From the NCBI GenBank assembly GCA_029565915.1, contig JAKQNG010000047.1, positions 1-60,353 of the forward strand: 60,353 bases of DNA, written 5' to 3'. The notes under the pieces were generated by a model. That model was not told the DNA's origin. It saw only the letters and a program-made list of their open reading frames with translations, and did no database searches. Within the stretch, counting starts at the first letter, position 1, and the number at the start of each line of letters is the position of its first letter. Positions 37,622 through 46,373 of the stretch are shown piece by piece. The DNA comes from Deltaproteobacteria bacterium (GTDB taxonomy: Bacteria > Myxococcota_A > Polyangia > JAAYKL01). The position numbers and the translations under genes are program-made.

Positions 37622-39666
37622 GGAATCACATCCTCCGCTGAAACGACATCGCCGTTTCCCGCCGCATTCTCCGCAAACAAATCGAGTTCGATGACTGTCC
37701 CCGATGGCAGAGCAGGCAGAAGGTTTTCAAACGAGATGTCCACGGGTTGATCGGCGGCGAACACCACATCCCCGGATGGCAGCCACTGGATGGTTCCATC
37801 CGCCGGATTGTAGACCCTGAGGAGAGGAATGAGCAGGTCGCCGGGCCAGGGGAAGAGCTCGCTCACCCCCTGTGGCGTAATGACATACCAGGTCGCTGAA
37901 AGCAGACCCGTTTCGTCGGATACGTAAGTCAGAATGGCTTCATGTCGCGCACCGGTGGCTGCTGCCTCGTAAAGGAAGGGAATCCTCGACACCATCGTGG
38001 TGCCCTCTTCAGCTGTTTCCCAGTACCCGAGAGTGGACTGGTCCCCCTGAGACAGCACCAGGGTTTCACCATCCCAGACCGAGAGGATGAGGCCCGAGGT
38101 ATCGACCACCGCAATGGCGCTGCCGAGAATGAGATACACCCCTTCACCGGCATACTGGATCGCATAGTTCATGTATGCGGAGGTCACCAGGGAGACCTGG
38201 GATGGCGCGATACTGCCCGATACAACATATCCATATTCGTCGTCCCAGTACGCGTCCGCGACGTGACCCGCGTTGGTGAAGGTGGGCACCGTGTTGTCCC
38301 CGGAACCCGCATGGGACAGAAAGGCGGTCAGGAACGCACTCCAGGCGGGATGGACCGGAAGGCCGCCGTAAGCGTTTTTATAGAGCGCCGGCTGCAGGGG
38401 AAAATAGATGGACATCCCCCGGGCCCGGGCGACAGCGCTTCCGGCAATGTGGTGGCGGATGGCAGCAGACAGAGCGTCCACCAGGGCGGATGCGGCACCC
38501 GAGAGCGCCGGGGTCGACGTGGACAGATTCTGTCCGAACTGTGACAGGTCCATCATGTGAAAGGCCGCCGTGGGATCGGCGTTGTTGCCGAAGGTGAGGG
38601 TGTTCATCCGGGCGGTGGCAATGGCGGGCAGTCCGATGGCGAGATTCCCGACCATCTGCTCACTCAGCTCTTCGAGGGCGCTGGTCACGGCGGTCACGCG
38701 GTAGAGATCGACGAGGGACAACGTGAGCGTGTGGCCTGTACCTGCCTGGGCGCCCTGGGATGCGAAGCCGTCGACGATGTCGCGGCCGAGGTCTTCGGGC
38801 AAACGGGACGGATCGGTGAGAAGCGTGCGAAGGCTGGTGAAATCCCAGCCGTGACCCGGTTCCAGATCCTCGGAGGCGATGAAGAATTCTCCGTAGGGCG
38901 CGAGGGTGGAAGCAGTTTCCCAGCTGCCCATGAGGCACGCGTCAAAACCGATGATATCAAATTCGTCGAGACCGCCGGCGCTCAGGCCTGCCTCAAAGGC
39001 CATGGCCAGCTCCCGCAGATCGAGCATGTCGAGGGAGGCGGTGGACTCGTCCCCGCCGAAGCCCGGCCAGGATGCGCCGTGATCCCACAGGATGATGGCG
39101 GTCCGGTCCGCAGGCCACGCGGTGGTTCCCCAGGAGATGAAATCCGCCAGCGTGGCGGGATTGCCCATGTTCAACTCTCCCAGATCGTCCAGCTCGGTCA
39201 GACCGCCGTTGTCCACGTGGAGGCGCTTCACCGTGGTCCAGTCTCCCAGATCGGCAACGCCGCCGTCGGCATACGCAGCGGCGCGATCCGCCTGAATGAC
39301 GATGTTCAGCGAAGCGGAATTTCCCACGCGGACCATCTCTTCGATATCCTGCAGGCCGAAGGGCTCCAGGTTGTTGTCGGCCACCATGTACACGAGGATG
39401 GTCCAGGTGCTGCCGGCGTCGTCGTGCTGCCGTGCATCCTCTTCAATGGGCGCGCACACGCCATCGACGGATGCAAATCCCCGCCGGCAGATACAGTCCC
39501 CTGCCGCACTGCGGACCATGTTGACATCCGGGCACAGGTGTTCGAGGTCCACCACCACCTGCGGCGGCTGCCGGGAGGCATCGCTGTCTGCGGGATCACA
39601 GCCGATGAGGGGCAGCATCATCAGGCCGATGAGTGCGAGAAACGACCATTTCAACAAACACCTCAT
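37618..39666 (-). CDS. Clostripain-family (C11) cysteine protease lipoprotein
   Basis: The 682-residue lipobox is LIGC (about Cys 23). The mature N-terminus has a small Cys-rich segment (LCPDVN...CICRRGFASVDGVC) resembling an EGF-like turn. The C11 peptidase region (about 85-450) has the characteristic TWTILVYMVADNNLEPF, the catalytic His in ILWDHGASW, and the catalytic Cys in IGFDACLMGSWE. A C-terminal beta-rich part of about 200 residues follows. The family cleaves after Arg or Lys and is usually secreted. It acts outside the cytoplasm, anchored by lipid. Confidence 0.9.
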   Translation of the reverse strand: MRCLLKWSFLALIGLMMLPLIGCDPADSDASRQPPQVVVDLEHLCPDVNMVRSAAGDCICRRGFASVDGVCAPIEEDARQHDDAGSTWTILVYMVADNNLEPFGLQDIEEMVRVGNSASLNIVIQADRAAAYADGGVADLGDWTTVKRLHVDNGGLTELDDLGELNMGNPATLADFISWGTTAWPADRTAIILWDHGASWPGFGGDESTASLDMLDLRELAMAFEAGLSAGGLDEFDIIGFDACLMGSWETASTLAPYGEFFIASEDLEPGHGWDFTSLRTLLTDPSRLPEDLGRDIVDGFASQGAQAGTGHTLTLSLVDLYRVTAVTSALEELSEQMVGNLAIGLPAIATARMNTLTFGNNADPTAAFHMMDLSQFGQNLSTSTPALSGAASALVDALSAAIRHHIAGSAVARARGMSIYFPLQPALYKNAYGGLPVHPAWSAFLTAFLSHAGSGDNTVPTFTNAGHVADAYWDDEYGYVVSGSIAPSQVSLVTSAYMNYAIQYAGEGVYLILGSAIAVVDTSGLILSVWDGETLVLSQGDQSTLGYWETAEEGTTMVSRIPFLYEAAATGARHEAILTYVSDETGLLSATWYVITPQGVSELFPWPGDLLIPLLRVYNPADGTIQWLPSGDVVFAADQPVDISFENLLPALPSGTVIELDLFAENAAGNGDVVSAEDVIP

Positions 39667-39674
39667 GGGGCCGG

Positions 39675-40628
39675 CTATCGCTTCCGGCAGGCCTCAAGAC
39701 CCTGGCGGGCCGCCTCTGCCCGGGGGGAGTCCGGATCGATTTCGAGATACTTTTCAAAATGCCCGGCCGCCTGCTGAAAGTCACCCTTCCGCGCCAGCGC
39801 GTTGCCGAGGAGGATGTGGGCTTCCGGCCAGGGCGGGTCAGCGGACACCGCCGCGCGGTAGAGGTCGAGGGCCAGCTCCTCCTCCTTGAGCCGGGCGAGA
39901 TAAATCCCCGCGGTGGCCATGAGCCCGCCATCCGATTCCAGCTTTGGAATGGACACGAGGAGCTCCACGGCCCGGGCGGTTTCTTTCTTTTCGATGAGCA
40001 CCTGGGCCAGGTTGAAGGCCGCCACCCCGTCTTCGGGAGCGACCTGCCGTGCCTGTTCGTAATATTTCCGGGCCTCGTCGAACCGCCGGTCATCCATGGC
40101 CATGGTGCCCAGGGCCAGCAGCGGGTCCGGGTCTTCCGGATCGAGGGTCGCCGCCTTTTCAAATCCCTCCCGTGCCCTGTCGCGATCCCCGGCCGCTTCA
40201 AAGGCGTAGGCCAGGTTGAGCTGTGCATCCGCCGCGTCCGGCTCCTGTGCCACGGCCTCTTCCAGAATGGCTACGGCACCGGTGATATCTCCTTTTTCCA
40301 GCCGGGCGAGGCCCAGATTGAGGCGGGCCTCGTTCAGCGAACTGTCCAGGCGCAGGGCCGATTCGTACCGGGTGATGGCGCCTTCCACGTCGCCCAGGTT
40401 GGACAGGCAGAAACCCAGGTAGTACAGGGCGCGCGCGTTGCCGCCGTCCGCCGCGACGATTTCTTCAAACACGGACCTGGCGCCGGCGATATCCCCCGAT
40501 TCGATGAGCGCCTCCCCGTCTTCCACGGTGGAAACAGAAGGGTGGGCAACCGGCGAAGAAGGCCCCCGGCCACCGCAGGCGCAGATCAAAAACAATGAAA
40601 CGGCACACCAGAAGAATCCTCGAATCAT
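39675..40628 (-). CDS. TPR-repeat lipoprotein
   Basis: The 317-residue ATG 40628 follows AAGGAG. The signal peptide ends in the lipobox ICAC. About seven tetratricopeptide repeats follow, for example ALYYLGFCLSNLGDVEGAITRYESAL and AAFNLAQVLIEKKETARAVELL. It is probably an envelope-attached scaffold for protein complexes. It lies 8 bases upstream of the clostripain gene, with which it is likely cotranscribed; a role with the protease is possible but inferred. Confidence 0.85.
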   Translation of the reverse strand: MIRGFFWCAVSLFLICACGGRGPSSPVAHPSVSTVEDGEALIESGDIAGARSVFEEIVAADGGNARALYYLGFCLSNLGDVEGAITRYESALRLDSSLNEARLNLGLARLEKGDITGAVAILEEAVAQEPDAADAQLNLAYAFEAAGDRDRAREGFEKAATLDPEDPDPLLALGTMAMDDRRFDEARKYYEQARQVAPEDGVAAFNLAQVLIEKKETARAVELLVSIPKLESDGGLMATAGIYLARLKEEELALDLYRAAVSADPPWPEAHILLGNALARKGDFQQAAGHFEKYLEIDPDSPRAEAARQGLEACRKR

Positions 40629-40672
40629 AATGGCTCCTTGTTGTAAAATCGGCATTGGTCAGTTCAAACGGA

Positions 40673-40685
40673 TGACAATTTGTCA
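40673..40685. promoter_or_regulatory. Small palindrome between TPR and CFI-box genes
   Basis: TGACAATTTGTCA is symmetrical around its central base and lies in the 140-base divergent gap (40629-40768). It may be an operator. No convincing promoter hexamer pair is seen in either direction. Confidence 0.3.
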
Positions 40686-40768
40686 CTTTAGTCCTTTTAT
40701 ATCGCCATGTAACCCGTTATCTAGCCGGGTATTTGAAAGTGGATCGCAATTTGCTACTAACGGGACTC

Positions 40769-41998
40769 ATGACACGAATCACTTTAAATCCATGGCTGTT
40801 TTGCTGCGCGGTGCTGCTTTTCACACCGATGGCGGCGGCCCAGAACGACTCGGACAGCACGGCCGCAGCGGGTACCTATTTTGACGCGGAAATCACCGCG
40901 CGGGACGACAACGATATCGGCATCCGGCCGGATGAGGACAACGACAACCTGTTCGGTGTCCACGACTGCCTGTCGAACGTGGCCATCAACATTCATGTCA
41001 CCCTGCTGGGGGAAGCGGTGAATTCCGACAACCAGCTGTATCTCTACGTGGGCGAAGACTGCGACGACGCATCGGCCATCGCCGACTGCCGTCAAATCGT
41101 CGACCTGAATCCCACGTCGGAAACGGCCAGCTTCCAGGACGTCACCCTGAGCGCCATCTTCGAAGACCCGGACTGCAGTGCAAACGACACGAAGACCGCC
41201 CGCCTGTGGCTGGCCCTGCTGCAGACCGAAGACGCCATTGATGCGGAAACTGATTTTATCGAAGAAAGCCTGATCATCAAGCTCGACACGGCGCCTCCTT
41301 CTACTCAGGTGTCCACCACCGGCGGCACGCCCGGGGACGGCAGCTTCACGGTGGAGTGGGACGAGGTGGAAGACGCGGATGTGGAGGGATTCGCCGCGGT
41401 GGTCGCAGAGAGCGACGCGGACTGCGCCGCCGGCGTTCTGGCGGCAGGTGGCACCCTGGATGCGGCGGCCTTCGACGACGTGGAAACCTCCTATGCGGGC
41501 GGCGATATCACCCGTCTGCACATCGACGGGCTGGAAAACGGCGTTACCTACGAAGTGGCGGTGGCGGCCCTCGACGAGGCGGGAAACCCGTCAGCGCTTT
41601 CCAACGTGCAATGTGTCAGCCCGGTGGAAACCATGGGATTCGGCGACGGCCTCGCGACCGACGGCCAGTACTGCTTCATCGCCACGGCGGTGTTCGGTTC
41701 CTACGATCATCCGACCGTGAAGGTACTGCGCGGGTTCCGGGACGGATTCCTGAAGAAGATGCCCGGCGGCCATGCGCTGATCGATGCGTACTACCAACGG
41801 GGTCCCGCCCTGGCCGGACTGGCCGTGTCCTCCGACGCGCGCAGGGAAACTGTGGCGGCGGGCCTCTCGCTCTTTGCCGGACTGTCGAAGCTCCTCGTCC
41901 ATCTCGGCCCCGGTTCTGTTGCCGCGGGCCTGCTGCTCAGCCTGCTGCTGGGACTGGGGGCGGGCATTGTGGTTCCCGCGCCAAGGAGAAACCGATGA
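40769..41998 (+). CDS. Exported protein with FnIII-like domain and CFI-box C-terminal sorting tail
   Basis: The protein has 409 residues from ATG 40769 (an in-frame TTG at 40733 is less likely). A signal peptide ends near MAAAQ. A mature beta-rich region is followed by a fibronectin type III-like segment (about 180-285: FTVEWDEVEDADVEGFAAV...NGVTYEVAVAALDEAGNPS). The end has CFIATAVFGSYDHPTVKVLRGFRD, the CFI-ATA box, then a membrane helix and a basic terminus (PRRNR). This tail suggests processing or anchoring at the surface by a dedicated system. The next gene overlaps by 4 bases. Confidence 0.8.
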   Translation: MTRITLNPWLFCCAVLLFTPMAAAQNDSDSTAAAGTYFDAEITARDDNDIGIRPDEDNDNLFGVHDCLSNVAINIHVTLLGEAVNSDNQLYLYVGEDCDDASAIADCRQIVDLNPTSETASFQDVTLSAIFEDPDCSANDTKTARLWLALLQTEDAIDAETDFIEESLIIKLDTAPPSTQVSTTGGTPGDGSFTVEWDEVEDADVEGFAAVVAESDADCAAGVLAAGGTLDAAAFDDVETSYAGGDITRLHIDGLENGVTYEVAVAALDEAGNPSALSNVQCVSPVETMGFGDGLATDGQYCFIATAVFGSYDHPTVKVLRGFRDGFLKKMPGGHALIDAYYQRGPALAGLAVSSDARRETVAAGLSLFAGLSKLLVHLGPGSVAAGLLLSLLLGLGAGIVVPAPRRNR

Positions 41999-42723
41999 AA
42001 CGCCTGATTCTTCTCGCCGTTGCAACGTTGTGCCTGCTGTCCTCTGCCGCGGCCGCCTACGTTCCCTCGCCCCGCTACGGCGCCTTTGAGTTGCGCTTCG
42101 GCCCCCACCGACCCGATTCGAATGCCATCCGCGTCACCGACGAAGCGCTCTCCTACGGCGACGTCTTCGGCGCCCGCGAGAGCATGTTCCGGGCCGAACT
42201 GGAGCTGGACTGGCAGTTTGCCCGCATCAAAGAAGTGATGAGCTTCGGCGTGGGCGGCCTGTGGGGATTCATGCGGGAAGAGGGAAAGGCCCTCTATGTC
42301 GACGACACCGGCGCCATGCAGGAATCGTCTGACACCACGGCCCTCAACGTGATGCCTTTCGGCCTCGTGGGCGTCATCCGGCTGGATGTGCTGCACGAAA
42401 AGCTCTCCGTTCCGCTGCAGCCCTATTTCAAGGGCGGCCTGGCCTGGTACGTGTGGTGGACCCGCACGGCGGGGGAGACCGACAACTCCGGCGGCACTCC
42501 GGGTTTCATCCTCATGCCCGGTCTCGCCATCCAGCTCGACTGGATCGACGAAACGACGGCCCGCACCTTCGACAACGAAGTGGGCGTGAATAACTCGTAC
42601 ATCTTTTTTGAATATGTCTATGCGCGCGTCGAAGGATTCGGCGACAGCGGCAAGATGCCCCTCTCCCCCACCAACATCGGTGCCCACGGCACATGGATGG
42701 TCGGCCTCTGCCTCGAATTCTGA
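41995..42723 (+). CDS. Outer-membrane beta-barrel protein (MXAN_2562-like)
   Basis: The 242-residue ATG 41995 overlaps the previous stop and has AAGGAG 7 bases upstream. A signal peptide (cleavage after SSAAAA) precedes SPRYGAFELRFGPHRPDSN, the opening typical of MXAN_2562-type barrels. Alternating amphipathic strands follow, such as LQPYFKGGLAWYVWWT and SYIFFEYVYARVEGF, and the chain ends in the C-terminal aromatic strand GLCLEF recognised by the BAM machinery. The function is unknown. It is cotranscribed with the CFI-box protein. Confidence 0.8.
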   Translation: MKRLILLAVATLCLLSSAAAAYVPSPRYGAFELRFGPHRPDSNAIRVTDEALSYGDVFGARESMFRAELELDWQFARIKEVMSFGVGGLWGFMREEGKALYVDDTGAMQESSDTTALNVMPFGLVGVIRLDVLHEKLSVPLQPYFKGGLAWYVWWTRTAGETDNSGGTPGFILMPGLAIQLDWIDETTARTFDNEVGVNNSYIFFEYVYARVEGFGDSGKMPLSPTNIGAHGTWMVGLCLEF

Positions 42724-42733
42724 CGCCCGGCCC

Positions 42734-43471
42734 ATGACTGTCTTCAAGCTCACCATCGAGTACGACGGCACACCCTTTGGCGGCTGGCAGAAAACGAAGG
42801 AGCGCGAATCCGTCCAGGGAACCCTGGAGCAGGCACTGGCGGTCCTCCTGCGGGCACCGTTTATCCTGCAGGGGGCCAGCCGCACGGATGCGGGGGTTCA
42901 CGCCACAGGCCAGGTGGCGTCCCTGCGCACGGACGCGTTGATTCCGCCCAACCGGCTGGTGCGGGGCCTGTCCGCCCTGTGCGCCCCTCACATCGCGGTC
43001 ACCCGGGCGGACATCGCACCGGACGATTTCAACGCCCGCTTCGACACAACGGGAAAGCACTACCTTTACACCATCCTCAACCGCAGCGCCCGATCGCCCC
43101 TGTACGCCAACCGGAGCTGGCATGTCCCGGCCCGCCTCGACCCGGAGCGCATGCGCGCGGCGGCCGCCCGGTTCGTCGGCACCTTCGATTTCGCGGGATT
43201 CCGCGCAGCGGACTGCGGCCGGATCAACACGGTGCGGACCATCACCGGCGTGGACATCCGGTTTCCCGGCGGCGACCTCATCGAAATCCACGTGACCGGC
43301 ACCGCCTTCCTGAAGCACATGGTGCGCATCATGGCGGGGACCCTGGTGGATATCGGCCGCGGCGCCCTGCCCTCCGATGCGGTGGAACAGGTGCTGGCAT
43401 CCGGGGACCGGCGTCGGGCCGGACGGACCGCACCGGCCCGGGGACTCACCCTTGTAACCGTGTTCTATTGA
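42734..43471 (+). CDS. truA: tRNA pseudouridine(38-40) synthase
   Basis: The 245-residue enzyme isomerises U38-U40 in the tRNA anticodon arm. It starts at ATG 42734 with KLTIEYDGTPFGGWQ. The catalytic Asp lies in GASRTDAGVHATGQ, and the conserved YLYTILNR, GTFDFAGF and FLKHMVRIMAGTLVDIGRG blocks follow. The length is usual. It lies 10 bases after the barrel gene, probably in the same transcript, but without functional relation. Confidence 0.96.
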   Translation: MTVFKLTIEYDGTPFGGWQKTKERESVQGTLEQALAVLLRAPFILQGASRTDAGVHATGQVASLRTDALIPPNRLVRGLSALCAPHIAVTRADIAPDDFNARFDTTGKHYLYTILNRSARSPLYANRSWHVPARLDPERMRAAAARFVGTFDFAGFRAADCGRINTVRTITGVDIRFPGGDLIEIHVTGTAFLKHMVRIMAGTLVDIGRGALPSDAVEQVLASGDRRRAGRTAPARGLTLVTVFY

Positions 43472-43486
43472 ATCCGCGCGCGGGGC

Positions 43487-43515
43487 TTGCACATCGCTGA
43501 GCAAAAATGTACACT
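43487..43515 (+). promoter_or_regulatory. Sigma-70 promoter of the Asp-rich lipoprotein gene
   Basis: TTGCAC (43487-43492) and TACACT (43510-43515) are 17 bases apart. The expected start point falls at about 43522, inside the palindrome at 43519-43537. Confidence 0.5.
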
Positions 43516-43518
43516 TGC

Positions 43519-43537
43519 ATTGACATAAACTGTCAAT
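43519..43537. repeat. 19-bp perfect palindrome over the transcription start
   Basis: ATTGACA-TAAAC-TGTCAAT covers the predicted start site. A second, shorter inverted repeat (ATCAC-GATCC-GTGAT) lies immediately downstream. The arrangement is what a repressor operator would look like. It shares the pattern TTGRCA-N5-TGYCAA with 16054-16072. Confidence 0.6.
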
Positions 43538-43606
43538 CACGATCCGTGATCCGGAATTTCTGACCCGGCCTCGCGACGTGCTGGCAGACAAAGGAGGAAC
43601 CCCGCC

Positions 43607-45085
43607 ATGAAACTGAATCGCATCATTTCGATGGTCATCGCATCCGGGATGGTCGCCCTGTCCTGCAGCGAAGACGGCAATCAGAACCCGCCGGGGGTGG
43701 ACGGCGACACCGACGGCGACACCGACACCGATGCCGACGGCGACGCCGACACCGACACGGACACCGACTCGGACGCCGACGCCGACAGCGATGCCGACGG
43801 GGATTCGCCTCTCCATCCCGACGACATCTGCGAAGACGGACATTGTTCCTACATCTGGATTGCCAACAGCGGCGAATCGACCCTCTCCAAGGTGAACACC
43901 TTTACCGCAAAGGAAGTGGCGCGCTACCGCACCTGTCCCGGGGACGGTCCCTTCGACTGCGATCCCTCCCGCACCTCCGTAAACCTCCACGGCGACGTGG
44001 TGGTGACGAACCGCTATCCCACTTCGGACGGCACGGCGACCATCAACCCGGACACCGTGGAGCGCTCGTCGGTGACCAAGTTCGCGGCAGATCGCGCCGA
44101 TTGCGTGGACCGGAATGATGACGGCTTCATCACCACCTCCACAGGAGGGGACGACGTGCTGGCCTTCGGAGAAGACGAATGCATGCTCTGGAATCAGGAT
44201 CTGGGCCTGATCAACGGCATCGCGCCCCGGGCCCGGGCGACGGCCTGGGACGGCAGCGAAGATCCGGACACGGGCGAAGGCGGCGTCGTGGTCATCGGCA
44301 CCTGCCTGGCCGGTCAGGATCCGGACGATGCGAGCAATCCCGACGACGTGGAATGGTCCATCGAAAACAACCAGCTCATCATGATGAGCGGCGACACGGG
44401 GGACATCCTCAACACCATTGCCATTCCCTCCACGGAATGCTTTTACGGCGGCGCCATGGATCCGGAGGGGAATTTCTGGGTCATGGACGGCTTCGGCTTT
44501 CCGAGCAACGTGGTCAGCGGCGGCCTGATCCGGGTGAACCTGGCATCGGAAACCGTCACGCGGTTCGAAAATCACTGCGGCTACGGCATCTCCGTGGACG
44601 CGGACGGCAACGTGTGGACGAGCGGCAAGCACTGGGAGAGCAACGCCACCCCCAACGAAACCTCCTGTGTGCAGAAATTCAGTGCCACCACCGAGCTGCC
44701 CGAAGAGACGCCCACATACCTCGGACAGTTCCTGCGGGGCATCGCGGTGGGTTCGGGAAAGAGCGCCGGCTACGTGTGGTCTGCGGAAACCCGGGGCGCT
44801 CTATACAAGGTGAACCAGGCGAACCTGGCGGACGTGGAGGTCATTCCCACGCCGGTGTCGGAAACAACCGTTGCGTGCCAGAGCGACGACAACTGCGAAA
44901 ACGGCCTCGTGGGCGTGGCCATCGACTACGAAGGCTATGTGTGGATGGTGTCCACCACGGAAAACACGGCCTACAAATACGATCCGGAAAGCGGCGATTT
45001 CACCGCCGTCGTCATCGGCGACCAGCCCTACACCTACAGCGACATGACCGGCATGCAGCTCCGGGGTGTGGTCATCATTGAGTAG
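43607..45085 (+). CDS. Asp-rich lipoprotein with beta-propeller-like domain
   Basis: The protein has 492 residues; AAAGGAGG precedes the start. The lipobox is ALSC (Cys 20). A tract of about 35 residues consists of alternating Asp with Gly, Thr, Ala or Ser (residues about 32-66) and forms an acidic flexible stalk. The rest shows repeating beta units such as YIWIANSGESTLSKVNT, NFWVMDGFGF, GNVWTSGKHWE, GYVWMVSTTENTAYKYD, consistent with a beta-propeller (vgb/NHL-like). It is anchored in the outer membrane. Acidic GDTDTD stalks are common in lipoproteins of this group. Confidence 0.82.
   Translation: MKLNRIISMVIASGMVALSCSEDGNQNPPGVDGDTDGDTDTDADGDADTDTDTDSDADADSDADGDSPLHPDDICEDGHCSYIWIANSGESTLSKVNTFTAKEVARYRTCPGDGPFDCDPSRTSVNLHGDVVVTNRYPTSDGTATINPDTVERSSVTKFAADRADCVDRNDDGFITTSTGGDDVLAFGEDECMLWNQDLGLINGIAPRARATAWDGSEDPDTGEGGVVVIGTCLAGQDPDDASNPDDVEWSIENNQLIMMSGDTGDILNTIAIPSTECFYGGAMDPEGNFWVMDGFGFPSNVVSGGLIRVNLASETVTRFENHCGYGISVDADGNVWTSGKHWESNATPNETSCVQKFSATTELPEETPTYLGQFLRGIAVGSGKSAGYVWSAETRGALYKVNQANLADVEVIPTPVSETTVACQSDDNCENGLVGVAIDYEGYVWMVSTTENTAYKYDPESGDFTAVVIGDQPYTYSDMTGMQLRGVVIIE
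43703..43800 (+). repeat. Degenerate 6-bp tandem repeat coding an Asp-x stalk
   Basis: GACACC/GACGCC/GATGCC units recur over about 98 bases and encode the Asp-rich stalk. Such repeats can change in copy number by slippage, which would alter stalk length without frameshift when whole 6-base units are lost or gained. Confidence 0.7.
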
Positions 45086-45147
45086 GCCGTCGCGGAAACG
45101 CTCAGCCGTTGGGTTGCACCGCCCCGATTTCTCCCTCCGCCCCGCAT

Positions 45148-45176
45148 TGACCGAATCTTCTGCTGCCGCTATCATC
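45148..45176 (+). promoter_or_regulatory. Sigma-70 promoter of the SPFH gene
   Basis: TTGACC (45148-45153) and TATCAT (45171-45176) are separated by exactly 17 bases, 44 bases upstream of the ATG at 45221. This is one of the best promoter matches in the window. Confidence 0.55.
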
Positions 45177-45220
45177 GACAACCGGCTGTCCATTTACCGG
45201 ATTATTTCAAGGAGGAAGAG

Positions 45221-46357
45221 ATGGGTATTGTGAATTTCATCAAACGGGGTGTGCAGGAGCTGATGATCGCACGGCCGGATTCGGCCAAGGAATTTGCCAT
45301 TTACAAGCATCCCGACCAGACCATTCCCAGCAATGCCCAGCTCACCGTCGATTCCGACGAGGTGGCCATCTTCTTCAAGGACGGCAAGGTGGCGGGAAAA
45401 ATTCCGCCGGGCCGGCACACCCTGTCCACCTCCAACATTCCGTTCCTCTCCAACCTGGTAGACAGCTTTACGGGCGGCAACGTGTTCATTTCTGAAGTCT
45501 TCTTCGTCTCCACCCGCCAGTTTGCCGGCATCAAGTTCGGCGGCCGCATCGGCTCCGTGGAAGATCCCAAGTCCGGTGTGCCGGTGGAAACCATGGTCCA
45601 CGGCGATTTCGCCCTGCAGATCGCCGACCCCGAAACCCTGATCCTCGGGCTGGTGGGCATGCGCCAGACCGACAACGACGCCTTCTTTGACTGGTTCAAA
45701 CAGCAGGTGCTCAAGGTCATCCGGGACCAGACGGCAGAGCTCATCGTCAAACAGAAATGGCCCCTGCTCGACGTGGTGTCGGGCGCCTATACCGAAGAAA
45801 TCGAACAGACGGTTCTGGAAGGCGTTCACAAGCACGTGGACCGCTACGGCGTTCGCATCACCGCGCTCGGAAACTTTGTGCTGAGCATCAAGGAAGAAGA
45901 CAAGAAACGCCTCGACACGCTGTACACGGATGCGGCGTATGTGCGCCTCGCGGGGGGCATTCAGGGATTCCAGGCCCTCGCCGCAGGCAAAGCGATGATG
46001 GGCGCCGGCCAGGGAATGGCAGCGGGCGGTGGCGGTGGCGAAGGGGGAAATGCCATGCTCGGCGGCGCGGCCCTCGGCGTGGGATTCGGCATGGCCGGCA
46101 TGTTCCAGCAGCAGGCCGCCATGGCGGCATCGGCACCCCAGGCGGTCAATCCCCCCGCGGCCGGACAGCTCGGCGGCGCGCCGGCAGCAGTCACCTGTCC
46201 CGCCTGCCAGAAGTCCGTGGCGCCGGGCAAATTCTGCGCGGAATGCGGTCAGGCCCTGCCCGCAGCCACCGGTCCGAAGTTCTGCGCCAACTGCGGCGGC
46301 AAACTGAACGACAGCGCAAAATTCTGCGCCGGCTGCGGCACAAAGGTCGAGGGCTGA
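45221..46357 (+). CDS. SPFH-domain protein with C-terminal double zinc ribbon
   Basis: The 378-residue protein resembles the YdjI type (often labelled virion-core-like). An SPFH domain covers about residues 20-240 (AIYKHPDQTIPSNAQLTVDSDEVAIFF, GKIPPGRHTLSTSNIP). A Gly/Ala/Met-rich hydrophobic linker follows. Three CxxC pairs close the protein (CPACQKSV, CAECGQ, CANCGG...CAGCG). SPFH proteins assemble on membranes as ring-like scaffolds. AAGGAGGA precedes the start. The next gene begins 16 bases after its stop, so the two are likely cotranscribed. Confidence 0.85.
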   Translation: MGIVNFIKRGVQELMIARPDSAKEFAIYKHPDQTIPSNAQLTVDSDEVAIFFKDGKVAGKIPPGRHTLSTSNIPFLSNLVDSFTGGNVFISEVFFVSTRQFAGIKFGGRIGSVEDPKSGVPVETMVHGDFALQIADPETLILGLVGMRQTDNDAFFDWFKQQVLKVIRDQTAELIVKQKWPLLDVVSGAYTEEIEQTVLEGVHKHVDRYGVRITALGNFVLSIKEEDKKRLDTLYTDAAYVRLAGGIQGFQALAAGKAMMGAGQGMAAGGGGGEGGNAMLGGAALGVGFGMAGMFQQQAAMAASAPQAVNPPAAGQLGGAPAAVTCPACQKSVAPGKFCAECGQALPAATGPKFCANCGGKLNDSAKFCAGCGTKVEG

Positions 46358-46373
46358 TCCCCTCGAACACGCC

